A stretch of 64,000 bases of DNA from Kribbella monticola (GCF_003261635.1 NZ_QFXK01000033.1:1-64000), one strand, 5' to 3'; shown: positions 41,004 through 49,754, counted from the stretch's first letter. Notes: generated by a model not told the origin, from the letters alone. Program-made: numbers and translations.

Positions 41004-41600
41004 ATGATCGCTTTGGACGACGTCGTGATTCCCGGCAGTGCTGCCGCCGCAGCTGCGTTGGAGGTGGCCACGGCCTACCAGTCGCCCGCCTTGCTGAGCC
41101 ACTCGCGCCGGGTCTACATCTGGGCAGCCGCCTTTGGGCGAGAGCACGGCATCCGGTACGACGACGAGCTGCTGTTCGTGGCGGCGATGTTCCATGACAT
41201 CAGCCTGGTGCCGGAGTTCGACAACCACACCATCTCCTTCGAAGAGGCCGGCGGCCACGTCGCCCGCGTGTTCGCCGCCGGCGCCGGGTGGCCGGCCGAG
41301 CGCCGCGATCGCCTCGCCGAAGTCATCGTTCGGCACATGTGGCCCGAGGTCGACCCTGCCGAGGACCCCGAAGGCCACCTGCTGTCGCGCGCCGCGGCCC
41401 TCGACATCGTGGGGAAGAATCTCGACGATTTCACCCCGGCCTTCCGCGCCGAAGTCCTCCGGAATCACCCACGCCTCGGCCTCGCCGAGGAGTTCCTCAA
41501 CTGCTTCCAGTCGCAGTCCGACCGCAAGCCACACAGCTCGGCAGCCCGCGCGATCAACAGCGGCCTGCCGGCCAGAATGTCCGCCAACCCGCTCGACTAG
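41004..41600 (+). CDS. HD-domain protein
   Basis: A 198-residue protein with a metal-dependent HD phosphohydrolase core: SHSRRVYIWAAAFG (first His), then FVAAMFHDISLVPEF (HD pair), then downstream His and Asp residues (VIVRHMWPEVDP). The closest recognisable type is the cyanamide-hydratase-like HD group. ATG 41004 is chosen because the conserved region starts soon after. Upstream in-frame codons lie in the intergenic region. The substrate is unknown. Confidence 0.84.
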   Translation: MIALDDVVIPGSAAAAAALEVATAYQSPALLSHSRRVYIWAAAFGREHGIRYDDELLFVAAMFHDISLVPEFDNHTISFEEAGGHVARVFAAGAGWPAERRDRLAEVIVRHMWPEVDPAEDPEGHLLSRAAALDIVGKNLDDFTPAFRAEVLRNHPRLGLAEEFLNCFQSQSDRKPHSSAARAINSGLPARMSANPLD

Positions 41601-41652
41601 CGTCCCCCGCTTCGGCCACAGGTGGTGCACCCAGTAGGCCGCGGTGGTGCGC

Positions 41653-42498
41653 TCAGTGGTCGCCGGCTGCTATCGCGGCGGCGATCGGGTCGAGGCCGGC
41701 GATCAGCTCGTCGAGCTCGGCCGCAGTCAGTACGTCGTACGCGGGTGCCGCCATTTCGTCGGTGAGGGTCTCGATCCGCTCCCGCAGCTCCCGGCCCGCG
41801 TCGGTGAACCCACCGCCGGCGTTCACCAGGCCGCGGTCGCGCAGTCCGTCGATGACAGCGGCCAGTTGCGCCTTCGGCAAATGATGGATCCGGCCGAACT
41901 TCTCCGCCTCCATTCCGAGCGCGAGAGCCATCAGCACATGAGACTCGGTACCACCGATGCCGTGGGCGACGAGGATGGCGTTGTGCCCGTCGCCGCGGTG
42001 CTCCCGCAGCAACGTCGCCGCGTGCCACACCTTCGCGACCGGATCCTCGGGAATGTCGAGCGCCCGAAGCCCGGCGTACAGCACCCTCCCCTCCATCGGC
42101 GCGCTGACGGCAGCCCGGGTCGCGAGCTCGGCGATCCGTGCCAGACCAGGCGACTCGGCAAGGTCGCCGATCCGCTGCCGCACCGCGTCGGCACTCCCTC
42201 GCTCGCGAACAGCGATCGCCTCCGCCGGGGTGAGCTTCCCCCACACCCACGGAATGTGCCGCGCGACCTCGCCGTCGGCAAAGTTGTAGAAGACCGCGTG
42301 CACCACCTCGGCCGACGCCAACCCGAGCGGCGCAGCCCGCCCCGCGAAGTAACCGTCCCAGTAATTCCGCATCCCCACCGCAAGAAACGCCTCATTCGGC
42401 ACCTCGGAAAAAGTGACGGTCCCGATCGCCTCCACCAACTCGAACATCCGATGAACCTTCTGCTGCGGATGCACCATCGCCACACTCCCGTCACTCAC
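41653..42498 (-). CDS. SCO6745-family (MarR-like) protein
   Basis: A 281-residue protein of the actinobacterial SCO6745 family. A conserved N-terminal half (KVHRMFELVEAIGTVTFS, NYWDGYFAGRAAPLG, VHAVFYNFADGEVARHIPWV) is followed by a central helical region and a C-terminal winged-helix-like portion (LPKAQLAAVIDGLRDRGLVN). Its biochemical role is unknown; DNA binding is inferred from the winged-helix-like end. GTG 42498 overlaps the nucleotidyltransferase stop (GTGA), so the two genes are translationally coupled. Confidence 0.78.
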   Translation of the reverse strand: MSDGSVAMVHPQQKVHRMFELVEAIGTVTFSEVPNEAFLAVGMRNYWDGYFAGRAAPLGLASAEVVHAVFYNFADGEVARHIPWVWGKLTPAEAIAVRERGSADAVRQRIGDLAESPGLARIAELATRAAVSAPMEGRVLYAGLRALDIPEDPVAKVWHAATLLREHRGDGHNAILVAHGIGGTESHVLMALALGMEAEKFGRIHHLPKAQLAAVIDGLRDRGLVNAGGGFTDAGRELRERIETLTDEMAAPAYDVLTAAELDELIAGLDPIAAAIAAGDH

Positions 42499-43196
42499 GA
42501 CCGCGCCCTCGTGGCGGCCTCACCCCAACCACGCACAGGCTCCCCCAAATCCGACACTTCCGCCCTGATTCCGTCCTCCCGTTGGTGCAACGGGTTCGGG
42601 AGGAGGGTGGCCAGGGGTGGGCCGGTGAGGGGGATGGTGGGGTGGGGCCAGGTGGTGGGGGTGGGGGTGGCGGTGGTGAGTTCGGTGTGGGTGAGGTCGT
42701 AGAGGTTGGCGGGGTTGCCGGTCTGGGCGACGATCTGTTCGAGCAGGCGGGTGGTCTGTTCGACCCAGAGAAGGTTGTCGGGGGCAACTTCGTCGGGGCG
42801 GACCAGGAGCAGGTCGATGTCGCTGTCGAGGTCGCCGTCGGAGCGGGCGATCGGGCCGAAGAGACTGGCGTGGAGCGGGGCGATGGTCCAGGTCGCGAAC
42901 TCGGCGGCCAGGTTGGCGGCGAAGGTGGCGCGGAGGTCGGCAAGCAGCTCGACGGCTTGGGCGGCGAGGTGTTTGCGGTTCAGCGAATAGAGCAACGAGT
43001 TGCCCGACTCATGGACGTGGACGAGACCCGTCGTCGCCAGGCGTTGCAGGACGAGGCGTACGCCGGCGACGCTGCCCGAGTCGGCCAGGCTGTGGATCTG
43101 GCGACCGGACAGTTCACGGTCCGCTGCTGCCAGCACCTGCAGGACCGGTCCGTCGAGTGAGGGGATGACGGTGCTGATCGGCCGGCTGAGATCCAT
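42495..43196 (-). CDS. Winged-helix / nucleotidyltransferase fusion protein
   Basis: A 233-residue protein. Residues about 1-80 are a winged helix (VLAAADRELSGRQIHSLADS then VRLVLQRLATTGLVHVH). Residues about 90-180 are a polymerase-beta-type nucleotidyltransferase: ASLFGPIARSDGDLDSDIDL carries the SDIDL metal-binding Asp pair, but the usual GS of the GSxxR motif reads GP. A poorly conserved Pro/Thr-rich region follows. I prefer ATG 43196 to the TTG 30 bases upstream because the conserved protein begins at MDLSRP. The domain type is shared with MNT-type antitoxins, but no HEPN partner is visible. Confidence 0.76.
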   Translation of the reverse strand: MDLSRPISTVIPSLDGPVLQVLAAADRELSGRQIHSLADSGSVAGVRLVLQRLATTGLVHVHESGNSLLYSLNRKHLAAQAVELLADLRATFAANLAAEFATWTIAPLHASLFGPIARSDGDLDSDIDLLLVRPDEVAPDNLLWVEQTTRLLEQIVAQTGNPANLYDLTHTELTTATPTPTTWPHPTIPLTGPPLATLLPNPLHQREDGIRAEVSDLGEPVRGWGEAATRARS

Positions 43197-43280
43197 CCGG
43201 AAAAAATAGTGGCCAAGGGCAAACAATTCTAATCAGCGTGATCGGTCAGCTACAAGGCGTCACGATGGTCCCCTGAGAGA

Positions 43281-43296
43281 AGTGGTCTAGCCGGAG
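43281..43296. promoter_or_regulatory. DasR-like operator (dre), left-half match
   Basis: AGTGGTCTAGCCGGAG has a perfect left half (AGTGGTCTAG) of the DasR operator and matches 11 of 16 overall. It abuts the stop codon of the alpha-galactosidase gene and lies about 85 bases upstream of the winged-helix/nucleotidyltransferase start. Confidence 0.45.
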
Positions 43297-44631
43297 TCAG
43301 CCGGCCGGTGCCTCGAAGGGGGTTGGCGGCGGAGCGGTGGACAGCAACGTGCGGGCGGTGTGCAGGCCCCACTCGTCGAGGGCGGCGATGCGGTCGGAGC
43401 TGCAGCGTAGGCCGCCCGACGTCGCGACCGTGGCGGCCCAGGATTCGCGTTGTTCGACGTCGGGGCGGGCGAGGATGCAGTCGGGGTCGTTCACCCAGAA
43501 GCGGCCGTGCTGCCAGGCGCGGCCGACGGTGGAGAGCGTGGCGGCGCGTTGCGAGTACGCCGACAAGTCGTCGGTCAGCGGCTCGTAGTGCGGGGCGATG
43601 TCGGGACCCACCCGCATCGCGTCGACCAGGCCGACGCTCGGGAGGATCGGGGCGCCGCAGCCGAGCAGGTACGCGTCGCCGATCGTCGCCCGGATCTCGG
43701 CCAGCGTCTCGCGGTACAGCGGCAGGCCGGAGAGAGCGCCCGCGAAGAGGTAGTCGAGCTTGAAGTAGTCGAAGTACTCCGTGAGCTCGGTGAACACCTC
43801 GACCAGGTGGGCGCGCGCAGCCTGTTTGGTCAGGTCGAGCGCGAAGAACTCCTGCTTCCAGCCGGGACCGAGAGATCGCCCGGCCCAGTCGGGATGGCGG
43901 CGGATCAGATTGCTGTCGGAACCGACGATGAACGGCGCGACCCAGACGCCCGGCCGCCGCCCGGCCGAGCGAATCGCACCGGTGATCGCGGCCAAACCGT
44001 CGAGCGGTTGCCGCGGCCGGTGGCCGTGCAGGTTGAACGTTCCGTACGGATCGAAGCGGGACGAGACGCTCAGCCAGTCGCCGACTCCGGCTTGCCAACC
44101 GTCGTCGAGTTGGATGACGTCGACAGGGAGGTCGTGCTCGCCGATGGCTTCGAGGTTCTCGCGGACGTCCGCCTCCGCGACAGCGGCGTAGTACTGGTAC
44201 CACGAGCACCAACCGGTCGGGGCTGGGCGGATCTCCTTCGGGGCGGAGACGAACGTCGACGCCCAGTCGCCGAGGGCGGCGTACAGGGACTTGCTGGTGA
44301 CGTGCTGCTCGACCTGACCGTCCGCCTCGATGACGAGCGTGGTCCCGGTGAGAGTGGCGCGGATGGACGGTACGACGTCCGGGCCGGGCGCCGCGAAGAC
44401 GTGGGTCGGCTCGCCTGGAGCGGGTGAGACCGCGAGCAGTCCTTCGCCCTGGAAGCCCGCAGCGGGGAGCTCGACGTCGGGGCGGTAGCCCATCAGCTGA
44501 GCTGCGGGCGAAGCCGGCCGATGACCGGTGCCGGCGACCGGGTGATCGGTGCTCGGGCTCCAGCTCTGCCAGCCGTGCTCGTAGACGCGTCCCTGCTCGG
44601 GGTCGACCTCGATCTCCGCGATCCGCTCCAT
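43297..44631 (-). CDS. GH36-like alpha-galactosidase
   Basis: A 444-residue clan GH-D glycosidase. VDVIQLDDGWQ binds substrate, the nucleophile is Asp293 in YFKLDYLFAGAL, and the likely acid/base is Asp344 in AMRVGPDIAPHY. It is shorter than classic GH36 enzymes (about 700 residues), lacking most of the N-terminal beta-supersandwich. The nearest class is the compact melibiase branch. ATG 44631 or GTG 44640 may be the start. A perfect GGTCTAGACC core, the centre of a DasR operator, lies just upstream, suggesting regulation by the neighbouring GntR protein. Confidence 0.86.
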   Translation of the reverse strand: MERIAEIEVDPEQGRVYEHGWQSWSPSTDHPVAGTGHRPASPAAQLMGYRPDVELPAAGFQGEGLLAVSPAPGEPTHVFAAPGPDVVPSIRATLTGTTLVIEADGQVEQHVTSKSLYAALGDWASTFVSAPKEIRPAPTGWCSWYQYYAAVAEADVRENLEAIGEHDLPVDVIQLDDGWQAGVGDWLSVSSRFDPYGTFNLHGHRPRQPLDGLAAITGAIRSAGRRPGVWVAPFIVGSDSNLIRRHPDWAGRSLGPGWKQEFFALDLTKQAARAHLVEVFTELTEYFDYFKLDYLFAGALSGLPLYRETLAEIRATIGDAYLLGCGAPILPSVGLVDAMRVGPDIAPHYEPLTDDLSAYSQRAATLSTVGRAWQHGRFWVNDPDCILARPDVEQRESWAATVATSGGLRCSSDRIAALDEWGLHTARTLLSTAPPPTPFEAPAG

Positions 44632-44658
44632 GCCCCGCACGGTAACCGTGGAACCGAT

Positions 44659-44674
44659 TCCGGTCTAGACCGCG
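44659..44674. promoter_or_regulatory. DasR-like operator (dre) upstream of the alpha-galactosidase
   Basis: TCCGGTCTAGACCGCG contains the perfect 10-bp palindrome GGTCTAGACC, the core of the DasR operator, with 11 of 16 positions matching. It ends 19 bases upstream of the GTG 44640 alternative start. A half-site AGTGGTC follows at 44688-44694, toward the divergent MarR gene. Confidence 0.65.
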
Positions 44675-44736
44675 ATCACGGAGTGAGAGTGGTCAATTAA
44701 GGTGATCGTCAACGATCGAGACCATGGAGACAGCGA

Positions 44737-45189
44737 GTGCCGAGCCGGGCTGAGCGCAGCAGGACGAACCCTGACCTCGGCATGCTGTCCGGCCAGCTGC
44801 TGTTCGCGGTTCAGCGGGAGTTGTTCGGCTCGCTGGCCGAGCTCGGTTTCGACGACCTGCATCCCCGGCACGGCGCGGTGCTCGCCTACCTGGATGCGGC
44901 CGGCGTCCGCGCGACCGAGCTGTCCCGGTTGTCCGGCCAGCACAAACAGGTGATCGGCACGATCGTCGACGAACTCGAGGCCCTCGGGTACGTGGAACGC
45001 GCGCCCGACCCGGCCGACCGAAGGGCGAAGCTGATCCGGCCGACCGACCGCGGGCAGGCCCAGCTGGCGGCGGCCGACAAGATCATGGCCGCGATGCAGG
45101 AGCGGCATGCGCGACGACTGGGCCGCGAGACCTACGCCGCCTTCAAGGCCGCGTTCCTGGACGTGGTCGAGCATCAGCGCCGGCACTAG
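44737..45189 (+). CDS. MarR-family transcriptional regulator
   Basis: A 150-residue winged-helix protein: LLFAVQRELFGSLAELGFDD (dimer helices), TELSRLSGQHKQVIGTIVDE (recognition helix region, about 58-77), the wing EALGYVERAPDPADRRAK, and a C-terminal dimer helix. GTG 44737 is close to a DasR-like half-site. It overlaps the GntR gene's end by four bases, tail-to-tail, and is divergent from the alpha-galactosidase gene. Target genes are not apparent. Confidence 0.9.
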   Translation: MPSRAERSRTNPDLGMLSGQLLFAVQRELFGSLAELGFDDLHPRHGAVLAYLDAAGVRATELSRLSGQHKQVIGTIVDELEALGYVERAPDPADRRAKLIRPTDRGQAQLAAADKIMAAMQERHARRLGRETYAAFKAAFLDVVEHQRRH

Positions 45190-45926
45190 AGGCCTTTCGA
45201 GTCGGCCTTGAGCGTGGGCGTCATCCGGAGTTCCGCGGTGAAGGCGTACCGGTCGCCGCGGTAGACGCCGCTGGTGTACTCGAAGACGCGCTCGCGACGG
45301 TCGAAGCTCACGCCGTGCAGGGCGAGGCAGGGCTGGGTGGCCGGGATGCTGAGCCACTCCGCGGTCTTGGCGTCGGGCATCACCGGCTCGAGCTTCGAGG
45401 TACCGCTGACCAGCTCGATGCCGTAGCGGTTCCACAGCAGTTCGTACAGCGAGCCGTTGAGATCGTCCGCCTCCAGCCCGGGGACGTAGCTGCCGGGCAA
45501 CGTGGTCCGCTCGACCACCATCGGGAGTTCGTCGGCGAGGCGGACGCGGGTGAAGGTGAGCACCGGGTCGCCGACCGGGATGCGCAACCGGCGGGCCGCC
45601 GCGCGCTCGGCCTTCTGCCGGCGGAACTCCAGGATCTTGCTGCCGGGCTCCATGCCACGCCGCCGGATGTCCTCGGTGAAACCCATCATGCCCAGCCACT
45701 TGGATACCTTCGGGCGAGCCGTGTACGTGCCGCTGCCGTGCCGACGGACCAGCAGTTCCTCGATGACGAGTTCGTCCACGGCCCGGCGCAGCGTCATCCT
45801 GGCGACGTTCCATCGCGCGGCGAGTTCGCGCTCGGGCGGCAGCGCGGCACCTTCGGCCAAGGTGTCGATCAGGTTGAGCAGCAGTGCCCGGATCTCGGCA
45901 GCCTTGCCGGGCAATGAGCTGTGCAT
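45186..45926 (-). CDS. GntR/UTRA regulator, DasR-like
   Basis: A 246-residue GntR-family regulator. The winged helix covers about residues 10-70 (PPERELAARWNVARMTLRRA, wing RRHGSGTY), and the UTRA effector domain runs from about 75 to 240 with the DasR-type sequences KVSKWLGMMGFTEDIRRRGM and VFEYTSGVYRGDRYAFTAEL. In Streptomyces, DasR binds AGTGGTCTAGACCACT sites and is released by GlcN-6-P. Five such sites lie within this window, one directly upstream of this gene. I infer a DasR paralogue that controls amino-sugar genes here; the effector is not proven. Confidence 0.9.
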   Translation of the reverse strand: MHSSLPGKAAEIRALLLNLIDTLAEGAALPPERELAARWNVARMTLRRAVDELVIEELLVRRHGSGTYTARPKVSKWLGMMGFTEDIRRRGMEPGSKILEFRRQKAERAAARRLRIPVGDPVLTFTRVRLADELPMVVERTTLPGSYVPGLEADDLNGSLYELLWNRYGIELVSGTSKLEPVMPDAKTAEWLSIPATQPCLALHGVSFDRRERVFEYTSGVYRGDRYAFTAELRMTPTLKADSKGL

Positions 45927-45986
45927 CCGTCCTGCCTAGCACCCGGCGAGGGTCCGCGGGAAGCCCTTCGACGTGGGCGCAAACAC

Positions 45987-46002
45987 AACGGTGTAGACCA
46001 AT
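45987..46002. promoter_or_regulatory. DasR-like operator (dre) upstream of the gntR gene
   Basis: AACGGTGTAGACCAAT matches the DasR operator at 12 of 16 positions, with TAGACCA intact. It lies between the gntR-type gene (start 45926) and the TIGR03084 gene (start 46106), about 60 bases upstream of gntR, consistent with autoregulation. A 17-bp direct repeat, ATTCACCGCCGCCGAAA, occupies 46001-46034. Confidence 0.6.
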
Positions 46003-46105
46003 TCACCGCCGCCGAAAATTCACCGCCGCCGAAAAACAAGCAGGCTTGATTCCTTTTGGCCGGAGTGGGAGGCTCGGCAGACGATCTGCCGCAGGGGAGT
46101 CCCGA

Positions 46106-46894
46106 GTGCAACTGGACGATGTACTTGCTGACCTGAGTGCCGAGAGCGCCGACCTGGACCTGCTCGTCGGCGGCCTGCCGGCCGACGGCTGGGCGACACC
46201 GACGCCGGCTGAGGGGTGGACGATCGCGCATCAGATCGCGCATCTCGCCTGGACCGACGAGGCGGCGCGGCTGGCTGCTACCGATCCCGCCGAGTTCAAG
46301 GTCGAGCTGCAGAAGGCGATGGCCGATCCGGCCGGGTTCGTAGAGGCGGGCGCAGCCGAGCTGATCTCGTTGCCGCCGGGTGAGCTGCTGACGTACTGGC
46401 GGCAGACCCGCGGCGAGCTGCCTGTCGCACTCCGGTCGGTACCGTCCGGCGACAAGGTGCTGTGGTTCGGACCGCCGATGAGCCCGACCTCGATGGCGAC
46501 CGCACGGTTGATGGAGACGTGGGCACACGGGCAGGACGTGGCCGACGCGCTCGGAGTACAGCGTCGTCCGACCGGCAGGCTGAAGCACGTCGCACATCTG
46601 GCTGTGCGGACCAGGAACTTCGCCTACCTGCTGAACGACAGGACTCCGCCGGCGGTCGAGTTTCGCGTGGAGTTGGAAGGTCCTGATGGGGAGACCTGGA
46701 CTTGGGGGCCCGATGACGCCGAGCAGCGGGTGACCGGGTCGGCGCTCGACTTCTGTCTGCTCGCGACGCAGCGCAGGCATCGTGACGATCTCGACGTTCA
46801 GGCTGTCGGTGCCGAGGCAGATGTCTGGCTCGGCATCATCCAGGCCTTCGCCGGCCTGCCGGGCAAGGGTCGTCGGCCGGGGCAGTTCGCATGA
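46106..46894 (+). CDS. TIGR03084-family metal-binding protein
   Basis: A 262-residue DinB/maleylpyruvate-isomerase-type protein of the actinobacterial TIGR03084 family. WTIAHQIAHLAWTDE and LMETWAHGQDVADALGV carry the His ligands of the metal site; GSALDFCLLATQRRHRDDLD closes the conserved C-terminal part. The catalytic role of this family is not established. GTG 46106 has a good AGGGGAG ribosome site at 46092-46098. Its stop overlaps the AtuA gene by four bases, making it the first gene of the acyl-CoA operon. Confidence 0.88.
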   Translation: MQLDDVLADLSAESADLDLLVGGLPADGWATPTPAEGWTIAHQIAHLAWTDEAARLAATDPAEFKVELQKAMADPAGFVEAGAAELISLPPGELLTYWRQTRGELPVALRSVPSGDKVLWFGPPMSPTSMATARLMETWAHGQDVADALGVQRRPTGRLKHVAHLAVRTRNFAYLLNDRTPPAVEFRVELEGPDGETWTWGPDDAEQRVTGSALDFCLLATQRRHRDDLDVQAVGAEADVWLGIIQAFAGLPGKGRRPGQFA

Positions 46895-48624
46895 CCGTCG
46901 ACGAACGAGTCCGGGTCCGGATCGGCAACGCCTCCGGGTTCTACGGAGACCGGTTCAGCGCGTTCCACGAGATGCTGACCGGCGGTGAACTCGACTACCT
47001 GACCGGCGACTACCTGGCCGAGCTGACCATGCTCATTCTGGGCCGGGATCGGCTGAAGGACCCATCGCTCGGCTATGCGAAGACGTTCCTCAAGCAGCTC
47101 GAGACCGGCCTCGGCGAAGCGCTCGACCGTGGGGTGCGGATCGTCACCAACGCGGGCGGCCTCAACCCGGCCGGGCTCGCCACCGCCATCCACGAACTGG
47201 CGGACAAGCTCGGCCTGCGGGCCAAGATCGCGTACGTCGAAGGTGACGACCTGCTGCCCCGCGCGAAGGAACTCGGTCTCGGCCGGCCGCTCACCGCCAA
47301 CGCCTATCTCGGTGCCTGGGGCATCGTCGAGGCGCTCGACGACGGCGCCGATGTCGTCGTCACCGGCCGGGTCACCGATGCCTCGCTGACCGTCGGCCCG
47401 GCCGCTGCCGATCACGGCTGGCGGCGCGACCAGTTCGACGAGCTCGCCGGCGCGATGGTCGCCGGCCACGTGATCGAGTGCGGTTGCCAGGCCACCGGCG
47501 GCAACTACGCCTTCTTCCACGAGATCCGCGACCTCGGCCGCCCGGGGTTCCCGATCGCGGAAATCTACACCGACGGCAGCTGCGTCATCACCAAGCACGG
47601 CGGCACCGGCGGCGCGGTCACGATCGACACGGTTAAGGCCCAGCTGCTCTACGAGATCACCGGCGCCCGGTACGCCGGTCCGGATGCGACCGCGCGGATG
47701 GACTCGATCGAGCTGAGTGCGGACGGGCCCGACCGGGTCCGGATCCGCGGTGTCGAAGGCGAACCACCGCCACCGACGTACAAGGTGTCACTGAACACCG
47801 TGGGCGGCTTCCGGAACGAAGTGAACTTCGTACTGACCGGGCTCGATCTGGAAATCAAGGCGGATCTCGTTCAGCGGCAGCTCGAGCGTGGACTGCGGCG
47901 GCGGCCGGCTGAGCTGAAGTGGTCGGTCGCGTGGACCGAGCAGGCCAACGCCGAGAGTGAAGAGTTGGCGAGCGTGCTGCTGCGGTGCACGGTGAAGGAC
48001 CCGGATCCGAAGGTGGTGGGTCGCGCGTTCTCCAGCGCCGCGATCGAGTTGGCGCTCGCTAGTTACCCCGGCTTCCATGTGACGGCTCCGCCGGACGACG
48101 CATCGCCGTACGGCGTGTTCACCGCCGGGTACGTCGATGCTTCTGAGGTCGAACACGTTGCGGTGATGTGGGACGGCACGCGCAAGGTGATTACGCGGTC
48201 GACCGAGACGTTGGAGTTGGAGCCGGCTGAAGGCGCTGCCTTGCCGATGCCGTTGCCTCAACTCGTCGCGGCCGGGCGGCCTGCGCGATCACTGACTCGC
48301 GAGGTGCCGCTCGGACGGATCGCCGGTGCGCGCAGCGGCGACAAAGGTGGCGACGCGAATGTCGGGGTGTGGGTGCGGAGCGAGACCGCGTGGCGATGGT
48401 TCGCGCACACGTTGACCGTGGAGAAGTTCCAGGAGCTGCTGCCCGAGACCGCCACCCTCCGCGTCACCAGGCATGTGCTGCCGAATCTCTGGGCGCTGAA
48501 CTTCGTCGTCGAGGGGATGCTCGGCGAGGGCGTCGCGTCGCAGGCGCGCTTCGACCCGCAGGCGAAGGCCGTCGGCGAATGGCTGCGCTCGCGGTACATC
48601 GACGTACCGGAGGTGCTGCTGTGA
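46891..48624 (+). CDS. AtuA-family acyclic terpene utilisation protein
   Basis: A 577-residue protein of the AtuA (DUF1446) family. In Pseudomonas, AtuA belongs to the citronellol/geraniol pathway beside the geranyl-CoA carboxylase, though its own reaction is unclear. Family marks include IVTNAGGLNPAGLA, VVTGRVTDASLTVGP, FHEIRDLGRPGFPIAEI, and a C-terminal RSGDKGGDANVGVWVRSETA block. ATG 46891 overlaps the previous stop (ATGA) and the stop overlaps the acyl-CoA dehydrogenase start (GTGA), so the genes are co-translated. Confidence 0.9.
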   Translation: MTVDERVRVRIGNASGFYGDRFSAFHEMLTGGELDYLTGDYLAELTMLILGRDRLKDPSLGYAKTFLKQLETGLGEALDRGVRIVTNAGGLNPAGLATAIHELADKLGLRAKIAYVEGDDLLPRAKELGLGRPLTANAYLGAWGIVEALDDGADVVVTGRVTDASLTVGPAAADHGWRRDQFDELAGAMVAGHVIECGCQATGGNYAFFHEIRDLGRPGFPIAEIYTDGSCVITKHGGTGGAVTIDTVKAQLLYEITGARYAGPDATARMDSIELSADGPDRVRIRGVEGEPPPPTYKVSLNTVGGFRNEVNFVLTGLDLEIKADLVQRQLERGLRRRPAELKWSVAWTEQANAESEELASVLLRCTVKDPDPKVVGRAFSSAAIELALASYPGFHVTAPPDDASPYGVFTAGYVDASEVEHVAVMWDGTRKVITRSTETLELEPAEGAALPMPLPQLVAAGRPARSLTREVPLGRIAGARSGDKGGDANVGVWVRSETAWRWFAHTLTVEKFQELLPETATLRVTRHVLPNLWALNFVVEGMLGEGVASQARFDPQAKAVGEWLRSRYIDVPEVLL

Positions 48625-49754
48625 GTTCCGAACAGCAGGCGCTGCGGGAGACCGTACGACGGTTCATGGCGCGCGAGGTCTTGCCGGAGCTGGACCAGTG
48701 GGAGCGGGCAGGCGAGTTGCCGCGCGAGCTGCACAAGAAGGCGGGTGAGCTCGGGCTGCTCGGCGTCGCGTTTCCCGAAGCGGTCGGCGGCGGTGACGGT
48801 TCGTTGCTGGACGCGATCGCCGTGGTCGAGGAGATGCACTACGCGGGTGGATCCGGTGGGCTGGTCGCGTCGTTGCTGACCTGCGGGATCGCGTTACCGC
48901 ACATCGTTGCTGCAGGCAACCAGGAGCAGCTCGAGCGCTGGGTGCGCCCGACGCTGGACGGTTCGCTGATCGGCTCCCTGGCGATCACCGAACCCGACGG
49001 TGGATCCGACGTCGCCGCACTCCGTACTACGGCCCGTCGCGACGGCGACCACTTCGTCGTCAACGGGGCGAAGACCTTCATCACCTCGGGCGCTCGGGCC
49101 GATTTCGTCACCACCGCGGTGCGCACGGACGGCCCCGGCGCGCACGGGATCTCGCTGCTCGTGATCGAGCGCGGCACGCCTGGGTTCGAGGTTTCGCGCA
49201 AGCTGGAGAAGCTGGGCTGGCTCTGCTCGGACACGGCCGAGTTGTCGTTCACCGACGTCCGCGTGCCGGCCGCAAACCTGGTCGGCGAGCGGGGCACCGG
49301 GTTCGTCCAACTCGCGCAGAACTTCGTCGCCGAGCGACTGACCCTCGCAGTACAGGCGTACGCCGGTGCGCAGCGGGCTCTCGATCTCACCGTGGCGTGG
49401 TGCCGGATGCGGGAGACGTTCGGGCGGCCGTTGATCTCGCGGCAGACCGTGCAGCACACGCTGACCGAGATGGCGCGACGGATCGACGTCGCCCGGGTCT
49501 ACGTGCACGACGTCGCCCGTCGTTCGTCGGCTGGTGAAGAGGTCACGGCAGAGGTCTGCTTCGCCAAGAACACCGCGGTCGAGGCGGGCGCTTGGGTGTG
49601 CGATCAGGCGCTGCAGTTGCACGGCGGACTCGGGTACCTGCGCGAGGCCGAGGTGGAACGCCAGTACCGCGACCAGAAGATCCTCGCCATCGGCGGCGGC
49701 ACCACCGAGATCCTGACCAGCTTGGCGGCCAAACGACTGGGGTTCACTGCATGA
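48621..49754 (+). CDS. Acyl-CoA dehydrogenase
   Basis: A 377-residue FAD-dependent dehydrogenase of normal length. Domains in order: N-terminal helical (1-105), central beta-barrel with SLAITEPDGGSDVAALRTTA (the FAD-binding signature), and C-terminal helical with RMRETFGRPLISRQTVQHTL and QLHGGLGYLREAEVERQYRD. It oxidises an acyl-CoA to the 2-enoyl-CoA as the step before carboxylation. GTG 48621 overlaps the AtuA stop and its own stop overlaps the carboxylase beta start (ATGA). A citronellyl-, isovaleryl- or other branched acyl-CoA substrate is inferred from the pathway. Confidence 0.92.
   Translation: MSSEQQALRETVRRFMAREVLPELDQWERAGELPRELHKKAGELGLLGVAFPEAVGGGDGSLLDAIAVVEEMHYAGGSGGLVASLLTCGIALPHIVAAGNQEQLERWVRPTLDGSLIGSLAITEPDGGSDVAALRTTARRDGDHFVVNGAKTFITSGARADFVTTAVRTDGPGAHGISLLVIERGTPGFEVSRKLEKLGWLCSDTAELSFTDVRVPAANLVGERGTGFVQLAQNFVAERLTLAVQAYAGAQRALDLTVAWCRMRETFGRPLISRQTVQHTLTEMARRIDVARVYVHDVARRSSAGEEVTAEVCFAKNTAVEAGAWVCDQALQLHGGLGYLREAEVERQYRDQKILAIGGGTTEILTSLAAKRLGFTA

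Noticed and set aside
41653..43196. Complete MNT-HEPN toxin-antitoxin pair
   Set aside because: The neighbour of the nucleotidyltransferase is a SCO6745-family protein with no HEPN motif (Rx4-6H), so the system label is unsupported.
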